Positions 46,124-57,394 of a stretch of DNA of 64,000 bases are shown here, piece after piece (position 1 is the stretch's first letter; every line of letters begins with the position of its first letter). Under the pieces are notes generated by a model. That model had not been told where the DNA came from. It worked only from the letters and a program-made list of their open reading frames with translations, and did no database searches. The position numbers and the translations under genes were made by a program. Location of the stretch: contig JADNYJ010000138.1 in assembly GCA_015501075.1 (NCBI GenBank), forward strand, positions 1 to 64,000, read 5' to 3'. The stretch comes from Gymnopilus junonius (taxonomy: Eukaryota > Basidiomycota > Agaricomycetes > Agaricales > Galerinaceae).

Positions 46124-49100
46124 TTACCATATAGTCTGATATGAGTATTTACTCTGCCAGTTATTCACCAAAAATTTATCTGCCTCATCTAAGACATTTG
46201 ATGCTTTCCACTTACTAGTAGCTTCCCTAGGATGACCATCAAAAACTGGGAAAAGCATACAGCTTTGTCTGATTCTTGAAAGTGGAACAATTTCACCTGG
46301 ATATTGCCCTTGACTGTCTGGTTTTCCCTTGGATATCTGATACATGCCATGAGTGTTGTTAGCAACAGCAGCTTGATGAGTATACCACTCAACATATGCA
46401 AGTGGACCCTTAGGCCAATTGGGAGGTGCTGGAATAGGTGCACCAGGTGCAGGAAGGATGCTTGGAAGAGAAAAGATCACTTTAACATGACCAATTCTTG
46501 TGCCTGATAATAAAGCACTTAGAAACTTAAAAGACTGTAAATGTTGCACTTACCAGCCAATCCTGTTGATTCAGCTGCATCACCAGAAATCACAACTACT
46601 GTATCAAATCATCCATGAGGATGCATTTTGGATTTGGGTATAGCCTTTACAATATCTCATTCCTCCTCATTGTCTTGCAAAGAAACTGGTTGGAAGCAAA
46701 ACATCTTATAGACATCAAGGTGAGTAAAAGGCAAGAAGGTGATGTCTAAGCATTGGGTTGTAAACCGAGAATTCTGGAAAGTACTGAGATAGTTCTTCAA
46801 ATGGAAGCTAAAGTGAGGAGCTGAATGGGAATTTTTGATGAGGGAGATTGAATGATTGGGATAGTTGGGAAACTTGGCAATGGCTTTGAGTGGATGGGTA
46901 ACAGGAAGAGACTGGAGTGGATGGGTTACAGAAGGAGATTGAGTTGACTCTGAAGAACTTGGACCAGAGGCCTCAGAACTTGTTTCTGCCTTTTGTAAGG
47001 CTAAAAGTGTATTGAAGTATGTTATCTTCTCTTGTTGAGAGAGCCAATGTATCATCTGTGGGAATTCATCACATTGATTAGTTGCCCTCCAGCCATGCTT
47101 TGCAAAATCAATGTGAAGCCATTCAAACATTTCTGTGTTGTAGTTGTCTGTTGTGCTGAAGTACTGAATGCTCTTGACATAGTGGAGAAGAGAATAGAAC
47201 TTGGGAAGATTGAGATGTTCTCGACACCCAATTTCAATGAAATATTCCTTATGTTTGTGAAATTCTTTGAGGGCATCCTTCATGTAGCCTAAGGTTTCAT
47301 TGTTGTGCACCATGTACTGTGCAAGGTAGATGAAATCGAGAAGACCCTTTATGGCTTTGATCCCTGAAGGTGCCATGATACTGACTAGACAACCTAGAAG
47401 AATCTTCACCATATTTTTACACTTGGCACCCAAAATCTGAGAAAGGTTGGAGATGCCATTTTTAAAATGTCGAAGACCAACGCCCAATGGAAGAGACTGT
47501 ATCCTCTGGTCCAGCACCTTTTCACCAACAATGCACTGGCACCAGCCAATGAGATGTTTGAATACCCCTGGTAAAGCTGATGAAGAACATCCAGTGTAAT
47601 ACACTTGTGAATGTCGGTGTATGGAAAGTCCTGCCAGAATGGTGTATAGATGCCACCAGTGACATCATGAGCCATGCATTCCTTGTGGAATTCCTTTGGT
47701 GATTTATCCTTGGGTAATTTATCCCCTTTTTTCTTTGCTTCAGCGATTATCCTTTCCGTCCATGGCTTAGTACGTAGCGGTGACTGCTTGAAGTTCTGAA
47801 GATTTTCAGCAGGGCATTGACACTTAGGACAAGTGCCATATTTTGTGCAGGTAACAAGGCACTGCTCTGGGTAGTCGGCCACATAGCAGGCAAGGATTGG
47901 ATATACATGACAGATGTCCCCATTACTGCATCTCATTCTGATGCCTTCTTTTCCAGCCTTCTTCAGTGGCTCCAAGACAATTCTTATTGCCTCATGAAAA
48001 AGGCATTGAACCCTTGAGCGATGTTCAAACTCTGTCATCTTTGATCGATTGAGCTTTTCCACAGAAAGGTAAGCAATTAAAATGCAGGCATTTTTGCTAG
48101 GTTTTCATCATATCGCCTTTGGTAAAATTCTGATTGTCAGATAGACTGGATACGCAGATTTTCCACCAGAAAACTGTGTCAGTTGTGTCTTGTCAGTAGC
48201 GAGGATGATAGGTGCGATTGTTGCTCCCTCTGGTAGAAGATACTTGAAGAAGTTTGAATAAAACACTACATCTTTCCCCAATTGGTAGAAGGCTTACCTG
48301 AATGGCATGCCACCACTTTCTGGTACACATTTCAGAGAAAATCCTTGAAGATTTGGAGGAATCTGTGTAAACATTTTTCAGCCCATACACGTGATCATTT
48401 TCAAATGCTGGATCCATGAAGAGTGTTTTGATGGCCTCAATGGGATCTCGAAAATGTATAGTATACTTCTCATCAGGTTTGTCCCTGAAGGAAAGCTCCC
48501 TTGTTTGCCACTGACCAGTGCGATCTGGGACAGAATCAACCTTTTGGAGTAAGGCACGTATGTTGTTGTAAGAGAGTCCAAGTTTCTCTTGGACCTGGAA
48601 AACAAAGTTTTTTCAGAAGGTAACTAATGAGTGTATATCACACAATATACCCCAGGAATAGTTAGCAAGTGATCTATAGCCTTCTGGCCTGGTCCATCTT
48701 TCACTGCCCACTCTGCAAATCTCCAATCAAGTTCAGAGTTGAAGGGCACAAAGTTGGGTGTCGTTTCTTGCATAACAGTATCATTATCACTGGGATCTCC
48801 CATTACAGTATCACCACTAGAATCTAGATGGAATGCAGGATTTGAACTGGGTGCATGGCCATAAATTTTGCCTGCTGAGGGATATGGAACTTCAAGGCAT
48901 GCATCATCGCTATTCTCCTTGTCAAAGCTTCAATGCATATTTGGGTGTTCTTTCTGCCTTTGAGGCCTGGAAGGTCCTGCTTGGGGTGGATCAGGGGGCA
49001 ATAGAATGAATTCATCCCTATCAATGTCCTCTGAGGGATCAGTATCAAAGTCATATCTTTCATCCTCAAAATCAGGCCAATCAGCTGCTTCCCAATTGAA

Positions 49101-49328
49101 AGATGGAGGATCGGGATTGTCTGTAGCTGGAGCAGGTGTAGATTGAGATACAGGAGGAGGAGGAACTGAATACTGCATGTTGTGAAGATCAAATTCACAG
49201 ATCTTGCCTTTTCAATACCAGCTACATGATTTGGCCATGGATAGATGGGCATTGAGCCCTTGACTTGTCTTGAAGACCTGCTCACAAGCAGGGCACTGTG
49301 GAATAGACTCATCAAGGAAAAGAGGCAT
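46124..49328 (-). pseudogene. Plavaka-type transposase (DUF6830-like), decayed
   Basis: From an ATG at 49328 the N-terminus has a C2H2-like finger, CPACEQVFKTSQGLNAHL, followed by a Pro/Asp-rich linker. Downstream come FRDPIEAIKTLFMDPAF (near 48440), SEMCTRKWWHAIQ (near 48310), CSNGDICHVYPILACYVADY and CTKYGTCPKCQ (about 47930-47820), DVLHQLYQG and FKHLIGWCQ (near 47580), a helical core, and a C-terminus with LAYVEWYTHQ and VLDEADKFLVNNW. This is the layout of fungal Plavaka transposases (CACTA-related). Lesions: TGA codons at 49212-49214, 48930-48932, 48105-48110 (two in a row), 46657-46659 and 46609-46611, mostly at sites where Arg fits, and a one-base loss near 47573. Terminal repeats were not found. 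Confidence 0.8.
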
Positions 49329-50349
49329 TGCGGAATTGCAGATAGACTCAATCAATGAGAACAACAACAACTTTTATCATTTGGTCATCTATGCACTATA
49401 TATAAGTATCCATATTCTATAATTATAAAGTCAGAGAAGATGGTATATGGGTGAAAAAGTGTTACTTACAATATTTAAATAGAGAGAGATCATCAAAAGG
49501 AGTGTGGTATAAGTGAAGCAAGTAGAAAGCAAAAGGAGTGAATAGCAGAGCAAAGTTGAAGCAGGACTTGAAAGCAGCAGGAGATGAGTCAAATTAATTG
49601 TTCATGATTAGGGGCAGCGATGCTGAACATGTTTCCAGATGATGAATTTATCTGGTTTTCTTCTGAACACTACATAAAAAATAAGTGAGAAAACTTTAGA
49701 CACGTCTGTATATAAAGCATGCTCACATTTTCTGCCCAAGATATTTTCCCAGAAACCAATGAAAGCAAGGCAGTATGCTACCCAGCCTTCATAGCTTATG
49801 ACTGAGCCAACTGCTTCATTGAAAATAGAATAAGCAAAGGTAGCAAATAAAGCAGAACCCAAACTGCCTCACCATTGTCAGTCTCCCAGTCAAGGAGAAG
49901 GAGGGTAGGGGTGTCTGATAAGACAGATTCAAAGAGGAATGTCTAGACTGTTCTCTGATGTCTTTCTCCATTATCTTGCTCCTCAAATTTGAGGATAATC
50001 ACATTGGCCTCTGGGGAGAAGAGAAGGTATAGCACACCCAATATGAGATGGTCAGGACAATGAGTGTTAAAGGACCATGGAGAGCAAGAGGCGATGTCCA
50101 AAAGTTCATGAAAGTAGAGGAAAGAAAGGCATTATTTGCATCAGTTGATAAAAGCTGACAGATTCCAGTCAACTTTCTCAACTAAATGCCATCACATCTT
50201 GGCTAGTGAAATTTCTAATAATTCCATATTTTATGCATAGTCAAGGATTAGATTATAAGAAGAAAAAATTGAGTATATATAAATTATAAAATGGATAACA
50301 ATGCTAAAGAGCAGGACCCTAATTATTAAGATAAATCTCTCTATAAGAC
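49329..50349. other. No gene recognised
   Basis: AT-rich sequence; short hydrophobic frames such as 49608-49862 on the minus strand have no motif. Confidence 0.4.
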
Positions 50350-51170
50350 AACTTGAAACACTGATGCTGTAATTCAAGAGTGACCATGTTCAACTTCCTC
50401 TTGATCCTTCGTGCTGGGCTGGACTTCTTTTCCGGGTGCCAGTGAAGGAGATGATTGAGCTCCTGGAGCTTGGAATTAAGGAAACTTATCTTAGCTTTGA
50501 GTTTCCAAATCTTCCAGAGATTCGAGCCATCCTTCTGATGGGAACCATGCTCAAAAAGGAGAGGGTCTGATTTCTGAAATGTAGGTCGGGTTAGGCATAG
50601 GGATGGGAGGCTCCGAGATTGGAGGAGAGCTTTTGCCTTGCATGATGGGCAAGGAAATCACAGTAATGGTTAATGTAGTTTGGGAGGCAGCCTCTAAAGT
50701 TAAAGATTGAGCATCTTTTGTAGAATTATGCAGTCCTTTCTTTAGAGAATTTGGACACACATGGTCCAGAGGGAACTGGGTCTTTCCTCTTCTTCCATAG
50801 GATCTGGGTAATGGCAGATGAGGGCATTAGAAGGTTTGTACCTCAGGAGTACTGGACTTGATTCAATTGAGGGTTCCTCTTCATAATTTGAATTCAAAGG
50901 CATTGGCCAGTCATATGTTCTTGTATAATGTGGTGAGAAGTCTCTCATATGCTGGTGCAATATGAATCAATTACCAGCAAGGCAGAGAAATAACTGAATA
51001 CATATGATGTAGCTTGGATTTGGTGGATGTTGATTATGGTATAAGTACCATTCATTGTTGTTGGGGAAATGCCAAGGTTGTAAGCTCTTTTGAGAGTCAG
51101 GTAGAGAAGCATTCTATTCAAAGTTAGAAACATATAAATCCTCTAGGTCGCTATAGAAATCTACCTCTGA
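50350..51170 (-). pseudogene. Candidate degraded gene, acidic and coiled-coil protein
   Basis: Minus-strand pieces look coding: around 50960-50742 (DFSPHYTRTYDWPMPLN...YPDPMEEEERP), 50760-50551 (Pro/Ser-rich) and about 50540-50350 (NLWKIWKLKAKISFLNSKLQELNHLL, a short coiled coil with a basic end). A one-base frame change near 50553 separates the last two. The family is unknown; decay or unrecognised introns could both explain the breaks. Confidence 0.3.
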
Positions 51171-51479
51171 TGGTTGAGTGGGGGTACTAAATGTGCTCAT
51201 TTTCACCTGGCTGTAATTGAGCTTTGTGGAACAAAAGAATAGAGAATGGAGAGTGAAGACAAAGGCTAATGTTGACAATAATAGGTCAGGCAAGGTTACT
51301 TGTCACATGATTCAAACTCATCAAATTTATTAATATTATCAGAGCATAAATACAAGTGGTCGAAGATGATCAATGAGCCAGCTACGACTTGCTCTTCGAG
51401 CATGTACAGTAGGTATAGTTATAAGAGATGGAATGCATAATGAAAAAAAATAGAAGAATCTCGGCATTAGGTTTCAGCT

Positions 51480-51670
51480 GAGGATTGTAGATGGTGGTCA
51501 CTGCAAATCTGTCGAGAGGGTGGCAGCTTCAAATTCATGTTAGCTTGAGGGAGCTGCATGCCCATGGTGAGATCTGGGGTGATGTTGGGCCATTAGCTCC
51601 ATCTGAGGAATGGAGGTCACACCATTGGTGATAGCAGGCATAGGCTCAACACAGGCTCCTTGCCTTTGTG
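51480..51670 (-). pseudogene. Fragment resembling the EPL1 C-terminal tail
   Basis: The minus strand reads PAITNGVTSIPQMEL, then NITPDLTMGMQLPQ and ANMNLKLPPSRQ in shifted frames. The first part matches AITNGMTSVPQMEP in the longer copy at 54.1 kb. NMNLKLPPSRQ fits the Q/P-rich tail of basidiomycete Enhancer-of-polycomb-like proteins as I remember them. A partial, rearranged copy. Confidence 0.5.
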
Positions 51671-51749
51671 CTACATGCAGAAGTCCATAGGCCAGATGTT
51701 GATTTAAGACTCCAATGCAGGGACAGGAGGTTGAGAGAAAAAGTCAGGT

Positions 51750-51797
51750 GGGAAAGTTGAGAGATCAAGTCAATTCAGTCCCTCAACTTTCCCAGAG
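51750..51797. repeat. Inverted-repeat motif, copy 1
   Basis: GGGAAAGTTGAG (51750-51761) and CTCAACTTTCCC (51782-51793) flank ATCAAGTCAATT. The same structure occurs at 57261-57303 beside the TET/JBP gene. Confidence 0.75.
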
Positions 51798-51835
51798 GAA
51801 GGAATCAACAAAGAGAGACGTGACTTGTTCACACA

Positions 51836-53100
51836 TCATAATGGAAGGAAAGAGTCACATGAACCTCCGTCACACATTATGAAGTTGGAAGATCGATGCG
51901 ACAAGTCCAGCATCATGACATGACTTGGAATAGGAGTGGTGTTTAGTTGTGGCAGAGACACTGAAGTCTTCAGGCCAGTGGAAGTATTGGTGCTGCTGTC
52001 ATTGATCAGGGCCAGGGGCATGGCAATGTCTGTAGAAACTGCAGTGGTCAGTTCAGATTTGCTGAGGTCATCATCCATATCACTCCCTGGCAAAAAAAGA
52101 AATGAGACTGTCACATTGACTGTCCGAATTGTTGGTCCAGAGATTGATGTGCAGGAGAAGGTGAAGAAAAGACAGAGGAGAACAGTGAAAAATGACCATT
52201 GGTACCGTCGTCCTCTAGAACAGCAGGCAGGTAGGGTGACTCAGGTGCACAACCATCTTCAAATTCATAGAATAAAGAGGAAGAATAGAAAAGAGGGGGT
52301 AAACCCACAGTGGAAGGGGAGGGCAAGAGCAGACCAAGGCCTAGATTGTCAAGTCCTGTCTCTGGCTCTCCTGCAAGGACTGGTTCTTGGGGTGCTGGTA
52401 AAGGAGGCAGCAGAGGTGATGAAGAGAAGGGAGGTAATGGTGTGGGCAATAACACTGATGGTTCAGATGGTCATGCCCCTAGTGAAAGAGATGGAGAATG
52501 CAGCACCAAACCAAAAGCTGAAGTTCTGAAGTATACTCAGGTTCTACTTCAAGCTCTGAGAGTGCTGGCAGCAGAGGTGATAGAAAGGACAAAGAAGGTG
52601 ATTGTGGCAGTGATGACAATGATAGTAGGGGTGGTGACAGTGGAGAAAGCTGCAGAGGTGCTCATCTTCACCTTCATACTGGAGCTGAGGTTGAGGTGAT
52701 TGTCCTACTTCCAGTTTGAGTTCAGGAAGTGAATAGGGTGAAGGCAAATGTGAAGGTGATAAATTCAATGATGACAGAGGGCAGAGGAATTCCTCTCCTC
52801 CAGGGTCTGCAAATTGGGTTGGTGGTGGTGGATCTGAGGCTGGTAAGGGTTGTGGTAATGGTAATGGCGATTCATCTATATGTTGGTATCGGTTTTCATG
52901 TTTCTCTTCTTGGTCCTCCTGTGCCTCCTTCAGTGGCATGATTGTGGGTGGCGACATTCTTGCCTTGTCCATTACAGGGTCCATCAGGACTGGTTGGAAC
53001 CATGTTTCCAGACTCAATCTCAGCCATTGTAGATGCAGCCACCTAAAAATTAAATGAAGATTTGTTAATTGTCCAGGAAAACATGACACGAGAATTGAGT
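51836..53100 (-). pseudogene. Rearranged coding remnants, partly shared with 56.4-56.6 kb
   Basis: Minus-strand pieces include MDDDLSKSELTTAVSTDI (about 52090-52035) and QEDQEEKHENRYQHIDESPL (near 52900). The latter is homologous to VQEDQEYGHPLHLYNTNQPS near 56550, and both precede a LPSPQPLP-like stretch. Frames change repeatedly. Plus-strand frames over the same bases (for example 51936-52529) look like shadows. Probably decayed EPL1-related or adjacent sequence, but this is uncertain. Confidence 0.35.
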
Positions 53101-53109
53101 AACATACCA

Positions 53110-53290
53110 ATGACCTCAAGATACCCTTCAGACCCTCCGCTCTGTTTAGGAGTTGAGTTCTGGTATCTGAACCTCCTCGCCCAAGCCAAAAAGGCTTGAA
53201 CATGCATACTTCTTGTCTGGCCAATGAGGAATGGCATCTCACCAGTCCACAAGCAGCCACCCACCATGACCATAATGCAGACTTCAAAAC
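53110..53290 (-). pseudogene. EPL1-like fragment, second copy of the GHGG-LLVD segment
   Basis: The minus strand reads GHGGWLLVDW-stop-DAIPHWPDKKYACSSLFGLGEE, matching GHGGQLLVDQQDAIPHQP in the longer copy near 56350. The order of segments relative to 52.9 kb is permuted compared with the longer copy, so at least two partial copies were rearranged here. Confidence 0.5.
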
Positions 53291-53465
53291 ACGGACAAAA
53301 CAGAGTCAGGAGGGGCAAGAGTGAGTCTTTTGAATTGAAAACTAGAGAGTAGAAGGAAAAAAGAAGAAAAAGGTGGTGAAGTGTGAGGACAACAAATTAA
53401 ATTGTATTATGCAACAGCAAAGGGACATCTCATACAAGGTAAATGTCCATTTGACAGAAGATAGC

Positions 53466-56380
53466 TCAATATATGCTCTGTGTCCCACCAACAGGTTGCT
53501 GTTGCTGTAAAGATGGTGATGCTATGCCCATGTTGGGCATCATTGGCAGACGAGGAGGCAATTGCAATTGTGAGATGTTGGGCAATGGTGAAGGTGAATG
53601 CACTATGTGAGGTGACATGGAGTGTTGGCTGTTGATGTGCACCCCATTCCTCATTGGTACAGGCCGCGACCCATTAGCAGAAGGTGATTGCACAGGTACT
53701 GCATGTCTGATGCTAGGGCTCAATACGTGAGTGTCATTGATCTGGCTGTCGATGCCATTGACTATAGACGGTGGTCACTGGATGGCTCCATTGTGCCATT
53801 GCATCTGTTGAGAGGGTAGCAGCTTCAGATTTGGCCTGGAAAGCAGCGAGGTTGGGGGTGATGTTGGGCATACTGCTTGCAAACATGGTGCGGAGGTTCT
53901 GCACCTGTTGAGGAGACAGACCATGTGCAAGCTGCTGAGCTTGATTGTGTTGCGAGAAGGATGCTGAATTGACCGCTGTCATATCCGAGACACCAGGCAT
54001 CTGAGTGAGATAATAGCCATTGGTGGACACACCAAGGCCGAGATGAGCCTAAGGTGTCACATTCTGTGACTTCAGTCATGGAGGAACACTATTTGTAGTG
54101 ATCTCGGCATTAGGTTCCATCTGAGGAACAGAAGTCATGCCATTGGTGATAGCAGGAGTAGACACGACTTCAGGCTTCTGTACATCAACATGAGGCATAG
54201 TGATGGCAGCCTGACTGACACCATTGACACCATTGGGAGGTGAATGTTGAGGGATTGGAATGGGAAGAGGATGAGGAGGTGAGACATAGTGGGCGATGGT
54301 CCCATTTGGCTGCAGGTTGGTCACAGGGATGCCAGGAGGACGCATGCCACTGTTGGAAGATATCTGCATTTGAGGAGTGGCAGTAGGCAGCTGCATCTTC
54401 TTGATTTGATGGAGGTCTTTGTTGTCCCCCATAGATTCCTGTAGGATTATCCAGGATTCCTGAGGATTTTCAGGACTCAAATATGGCAGAGGCACCAGCC
54501 AAATTTACTCAACAGGACTATATATAAATAACAGTTGAAATATAGTTAATGTTATATAATACATAGTTCCCCATATTAATAGTCTATTTTAAGATTACTA
54601 AAAAAGGAAAACTGATTTTAAATAATCAAATAGCCTTAATTATTGATATAATATATCAAGGTCAGAAATATTAATGTGATATGATAAATGTCATTGTCCA
54701 GAAAAGTGCTATAAATAAAAATAATGCAAATGACAATACTGATTCCAAATCTGGTCACATGATATCATTAGCTTGCACCATCAGTGAGAAAAATGCAAAA
54801 AACTTTTGAAAAGCCAGTGATAAATTAAATACAGAAATTCTAAAAATATCTATTTATTTATTTATATTATATTTGATTTTAAAGAGTACCAAAAATAGCT
54901 CAAATAAGGGGCTAGGCATATAAAAAGATCAGTTTTACTATAAATATGATAAAATACTGATTAAAAAGTAGTCTGAAGTTAAAAATAGACTTTCTAAAAA
55001 AGTAATATGAAAAGCAGTATAAAGGGCTGATGAGAAAGTACCAAAAATAGCTATGAGGAGGAGCACAATTATTGAAAAATATATATAGAAGGAGGGTATA
55101 TGTAGAAGAAAGTTAAAAAAAATTTTATGGCTATGATAGTGTAGTTGGTAGATTACTTGTTGCCTGAAGCTATACTTATGCAATGATTGAGGGTTGTATT
55201 AATTTTGCTTACCTGCTCAAGATTTAATTTCAAGTGAGTCCTGAGGATTTCTGAGGATTTATAAGGACTTGACTTTATTTTTTTAAGATTTGGCTAAGTA
55301 TTTATAGTATATGTGATTTACAGCTGGTTTCATATTAATAGATCCACTTTGCTAATATAATGCTCAGTGCCTTTGTTTAATTGGGCAAATAAAATTAACT
55401 TGATATAGTCAGCATTGGAGGTCAGTCTGATCTTACAGATGATTACTAGTATTTTATGAAGACATAAGAAAAATATAATGATCAGCCAGTCCAAAGTCTA
55501 GATTACATAAGCATATCTAAGAGATTACTATCATTTTATACTACATTACAAGCCTTTTGGCCTCTACTGATTTAACATGCAAATTATTATATAATAATTA
55601 ATGCCTAGCTATTTCTATATGAGGAATAGCTTATCAGATAATATGATAAGTCACAACAATGATTGTACACTGTTTAGGTCATGTATACTATATTAGTCCT
55701 TAGGAGTCCTCAGGAATCCTGCCAGTCCTTCAGGATTCTGTGGGGGACTGAAAAGTACTGATTTGATGCTGCATTGTAATGGGGGTACCATTGGCTGCAG
55801 CAGTCATGGCAAGAGGATGGTTGGGAGGAAGGGCATGTAGAGGGAAGGGCATGTTGGGTGGATAAACACGTAGGACTCCTTGGGGCTTCGCATGATTGCT
55901 GGAGGCATACCGAGTCAGTAGGGCATGACAACATGTTGACAACCATCCTGCCCATTAACAATCACCGAGGGATCATTCAGGAGGTGGAGATGGTCAGTCT
56001 CTGTGAAGAGGGTCATTGTGTGCCTTAGGTAACTGAAGATTCTATCAGCTATTTGTCAACCTATGCAAGATATAAAAAATGTACATTGCATTGTAGTCAT
56101 CAACCAATATGTGGTCCTGCTCATCTGAACCCTCTGGTCCAACAGGAGGCACATCATCTTGGTCAAACTTCCATTGCTCCTCCAAATGTCACTGGTGCTC
56201 AGCTTCCTCTGGATCTTCCTCGATGTCCATGGCATTCTCATCCTCTGATTTACCCTCCTCGCCCAAGTCGAAAAGGCTTGAATGCACATACTTCTTGTCT
56301 GGCTGATGAGGAATGGCATCTTGCTGGTCCACAAGTAGCTGCCCACCATGACCATAATGAAGACATAGGGCTCATGTAGG
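53466..56380 (-). pseudogene. Enhancer-of-polycomb-like (EPL1) gene fragment, decayed and interrupted
   Basis: EPL1 is a scaffold subunit of the NuA4 histone acetyltransferase. Reading the minus strand: GHGGQLLVDQQDAIPHQP, KYVHSSLFDLGEEGKSEDENAMDIEED, then LEEQWKFDQDDVPPVGPEG and SDEQDHILVDDYNAMYI (56.36-56.05 kb), the acidic and DDxPPVGPxGxDEQDxxLVDDY region I recall from basidiomycete EPL1. After 55.95 kb comes PNMPFPLHALPPNHPL and NGTPITMQHQISTFQSP, then a 1.3-kb insertion (54424-55748), then LHQIKKMQLPTATPQMQ and the Q/P-rich tail ending HSPSPLPNISQ, MGIASPSLQQQQPVGGTQ (53.47 kb). Several TGA/TAG codons and a frame change near 53725 break it. Upstream exons towards 57.2 kb are not clear. 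The N-terminal EPcA domain was not found, so this is a partial copy. Confidence 0.6.
54424..55748. mobile_element. AT-rich TIR element interrupting the EPL1-like fragment, 1325 bp
   Basis: The ends are inverted repeats of about 57 bp at roughly 75-80% identity. Left (54424 on): GTCCCCCATAGATTCCTGTA. Right, inverted (from 55748): GTCCCCCACAGAATCCTGAA. Both continue through CAGGATTCCTGAGGA. The interior is very AT-rich with no ORF. No clear target duplication was found, so the superfamily is open. Confidence 0.7.
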
Positions 56381-57260
56381 GGTGCATGGCAGACTTGGAG
56401 GGGGGAGAATCTTTGTCAGTCTTGTCTGATGAACTTGTAGATGGCCATAATGGAGCATTCTGTGGAGGGAGGTACTGCTGGTAAGGGTTGTGGTGATGGT
56501 AATGGTGATGGCTGATTAGTGTTGTACAAATGCAATGGGTGTCCATATTCTTGGTCCTCCTGGACTCTGGACTCAAGGACCAGTGGCAGAGCAAACAGGC
56601 AATGGTCCTGATATGGCAATAACAGTGAGAGCGAGAAGAGAGATGCAGGGGGCATGGCAGCAGACTGGACATGATCAGAGTAAGGGTTGCAGGTTGAAGC
56701 TTTTTGCTCCACTGGATGCAGGCACACAGGATGTGCCCGTTGGATGAGGTGGGAGCATGGCTTGAGGCCAAGGAATGGCAGTAAAAGAGAAGCAGCAGTG
56801 GGAGAGAGACGATGAGGAGACAGAGAGCTAGAGGATGGGAGACATCGTGGAGTGGTGAGGGTGAATGGGAGGGTGAAGGGAAGCGAGCTGCCAGTGAGGG
56901 AGGTAGTCACAGTGAGATCTAAGATGAAAGAAAGCATCAGCACATCATTTTCATATCAAGTAAACTTTCATTCCAACTCTTACCTTCTCTGATCTCTTCC
57001 AGATCTCCTCCAATTGACCATTGCCAGTCCACCACATTGTCTTGTTCCTTGACAGAGACCGATGGCTTCCTTCAATATCCAACAACCTGGTAGAACCAAT
57101 ATCCATGATGCCAGGAATGGCCTGTGAGTGGAGGAGCAGATTGTGGGATGGCATTGTTGGGCATAGGGAAAGCAGGGGGAGATACTTAGGCCCTGAAGCT
57201 TGGAGGGGGGCTTCTGGGCCACTTCAGCCTTTGGTGCATGGGTAGAGGAGTTGAGGGAGT
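56381..57260 (-). other. Possible upstream part of the EPL1-like fragment
   Basis: Minus-strand frames with Ser/Pro-rich and LPSPQPLP-type sequence (56943-56416), and a piece AIPGIMDIGSTRLLDIEGSHRSL (57130-57060), could be degraded EPL1 sequence, but I cannot confirm it. Confidence 0.25.
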
Positions 57261-57310
57261 GGGAAAGTTGAGATATCAAGTCAATTTACACTCTCAACTT
57301 TCCCAGAGGG
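57261..57310. repeat. Inverted-repeat motif, copy 2
   Basis: GGGAAAGTTGAG (57261-57272) and CTCAACTTTCCC (57292-57303) around ATCAAGTCAATT. It lies between the EPL1-like fragment and the TET/JBP gene, which are transcribed away from each other, so it may mark an element edge or a shared control region. Confidence 0.7.
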
Positions 57311-57394
57311 AGTGGTCAACAATGAAGGAGAGATCAACACAGATACAACTGATGCAACTGAGAAGTGAAAGGTACAGTCACATGGACTTACTTC

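Noticed and set aside
51936..52529. 197-residue plus-strand ORF
   Set aside because: No motif, and it lies opposite minus-strand pieces that share homology with 56.5 kb. Treated as a shadow.
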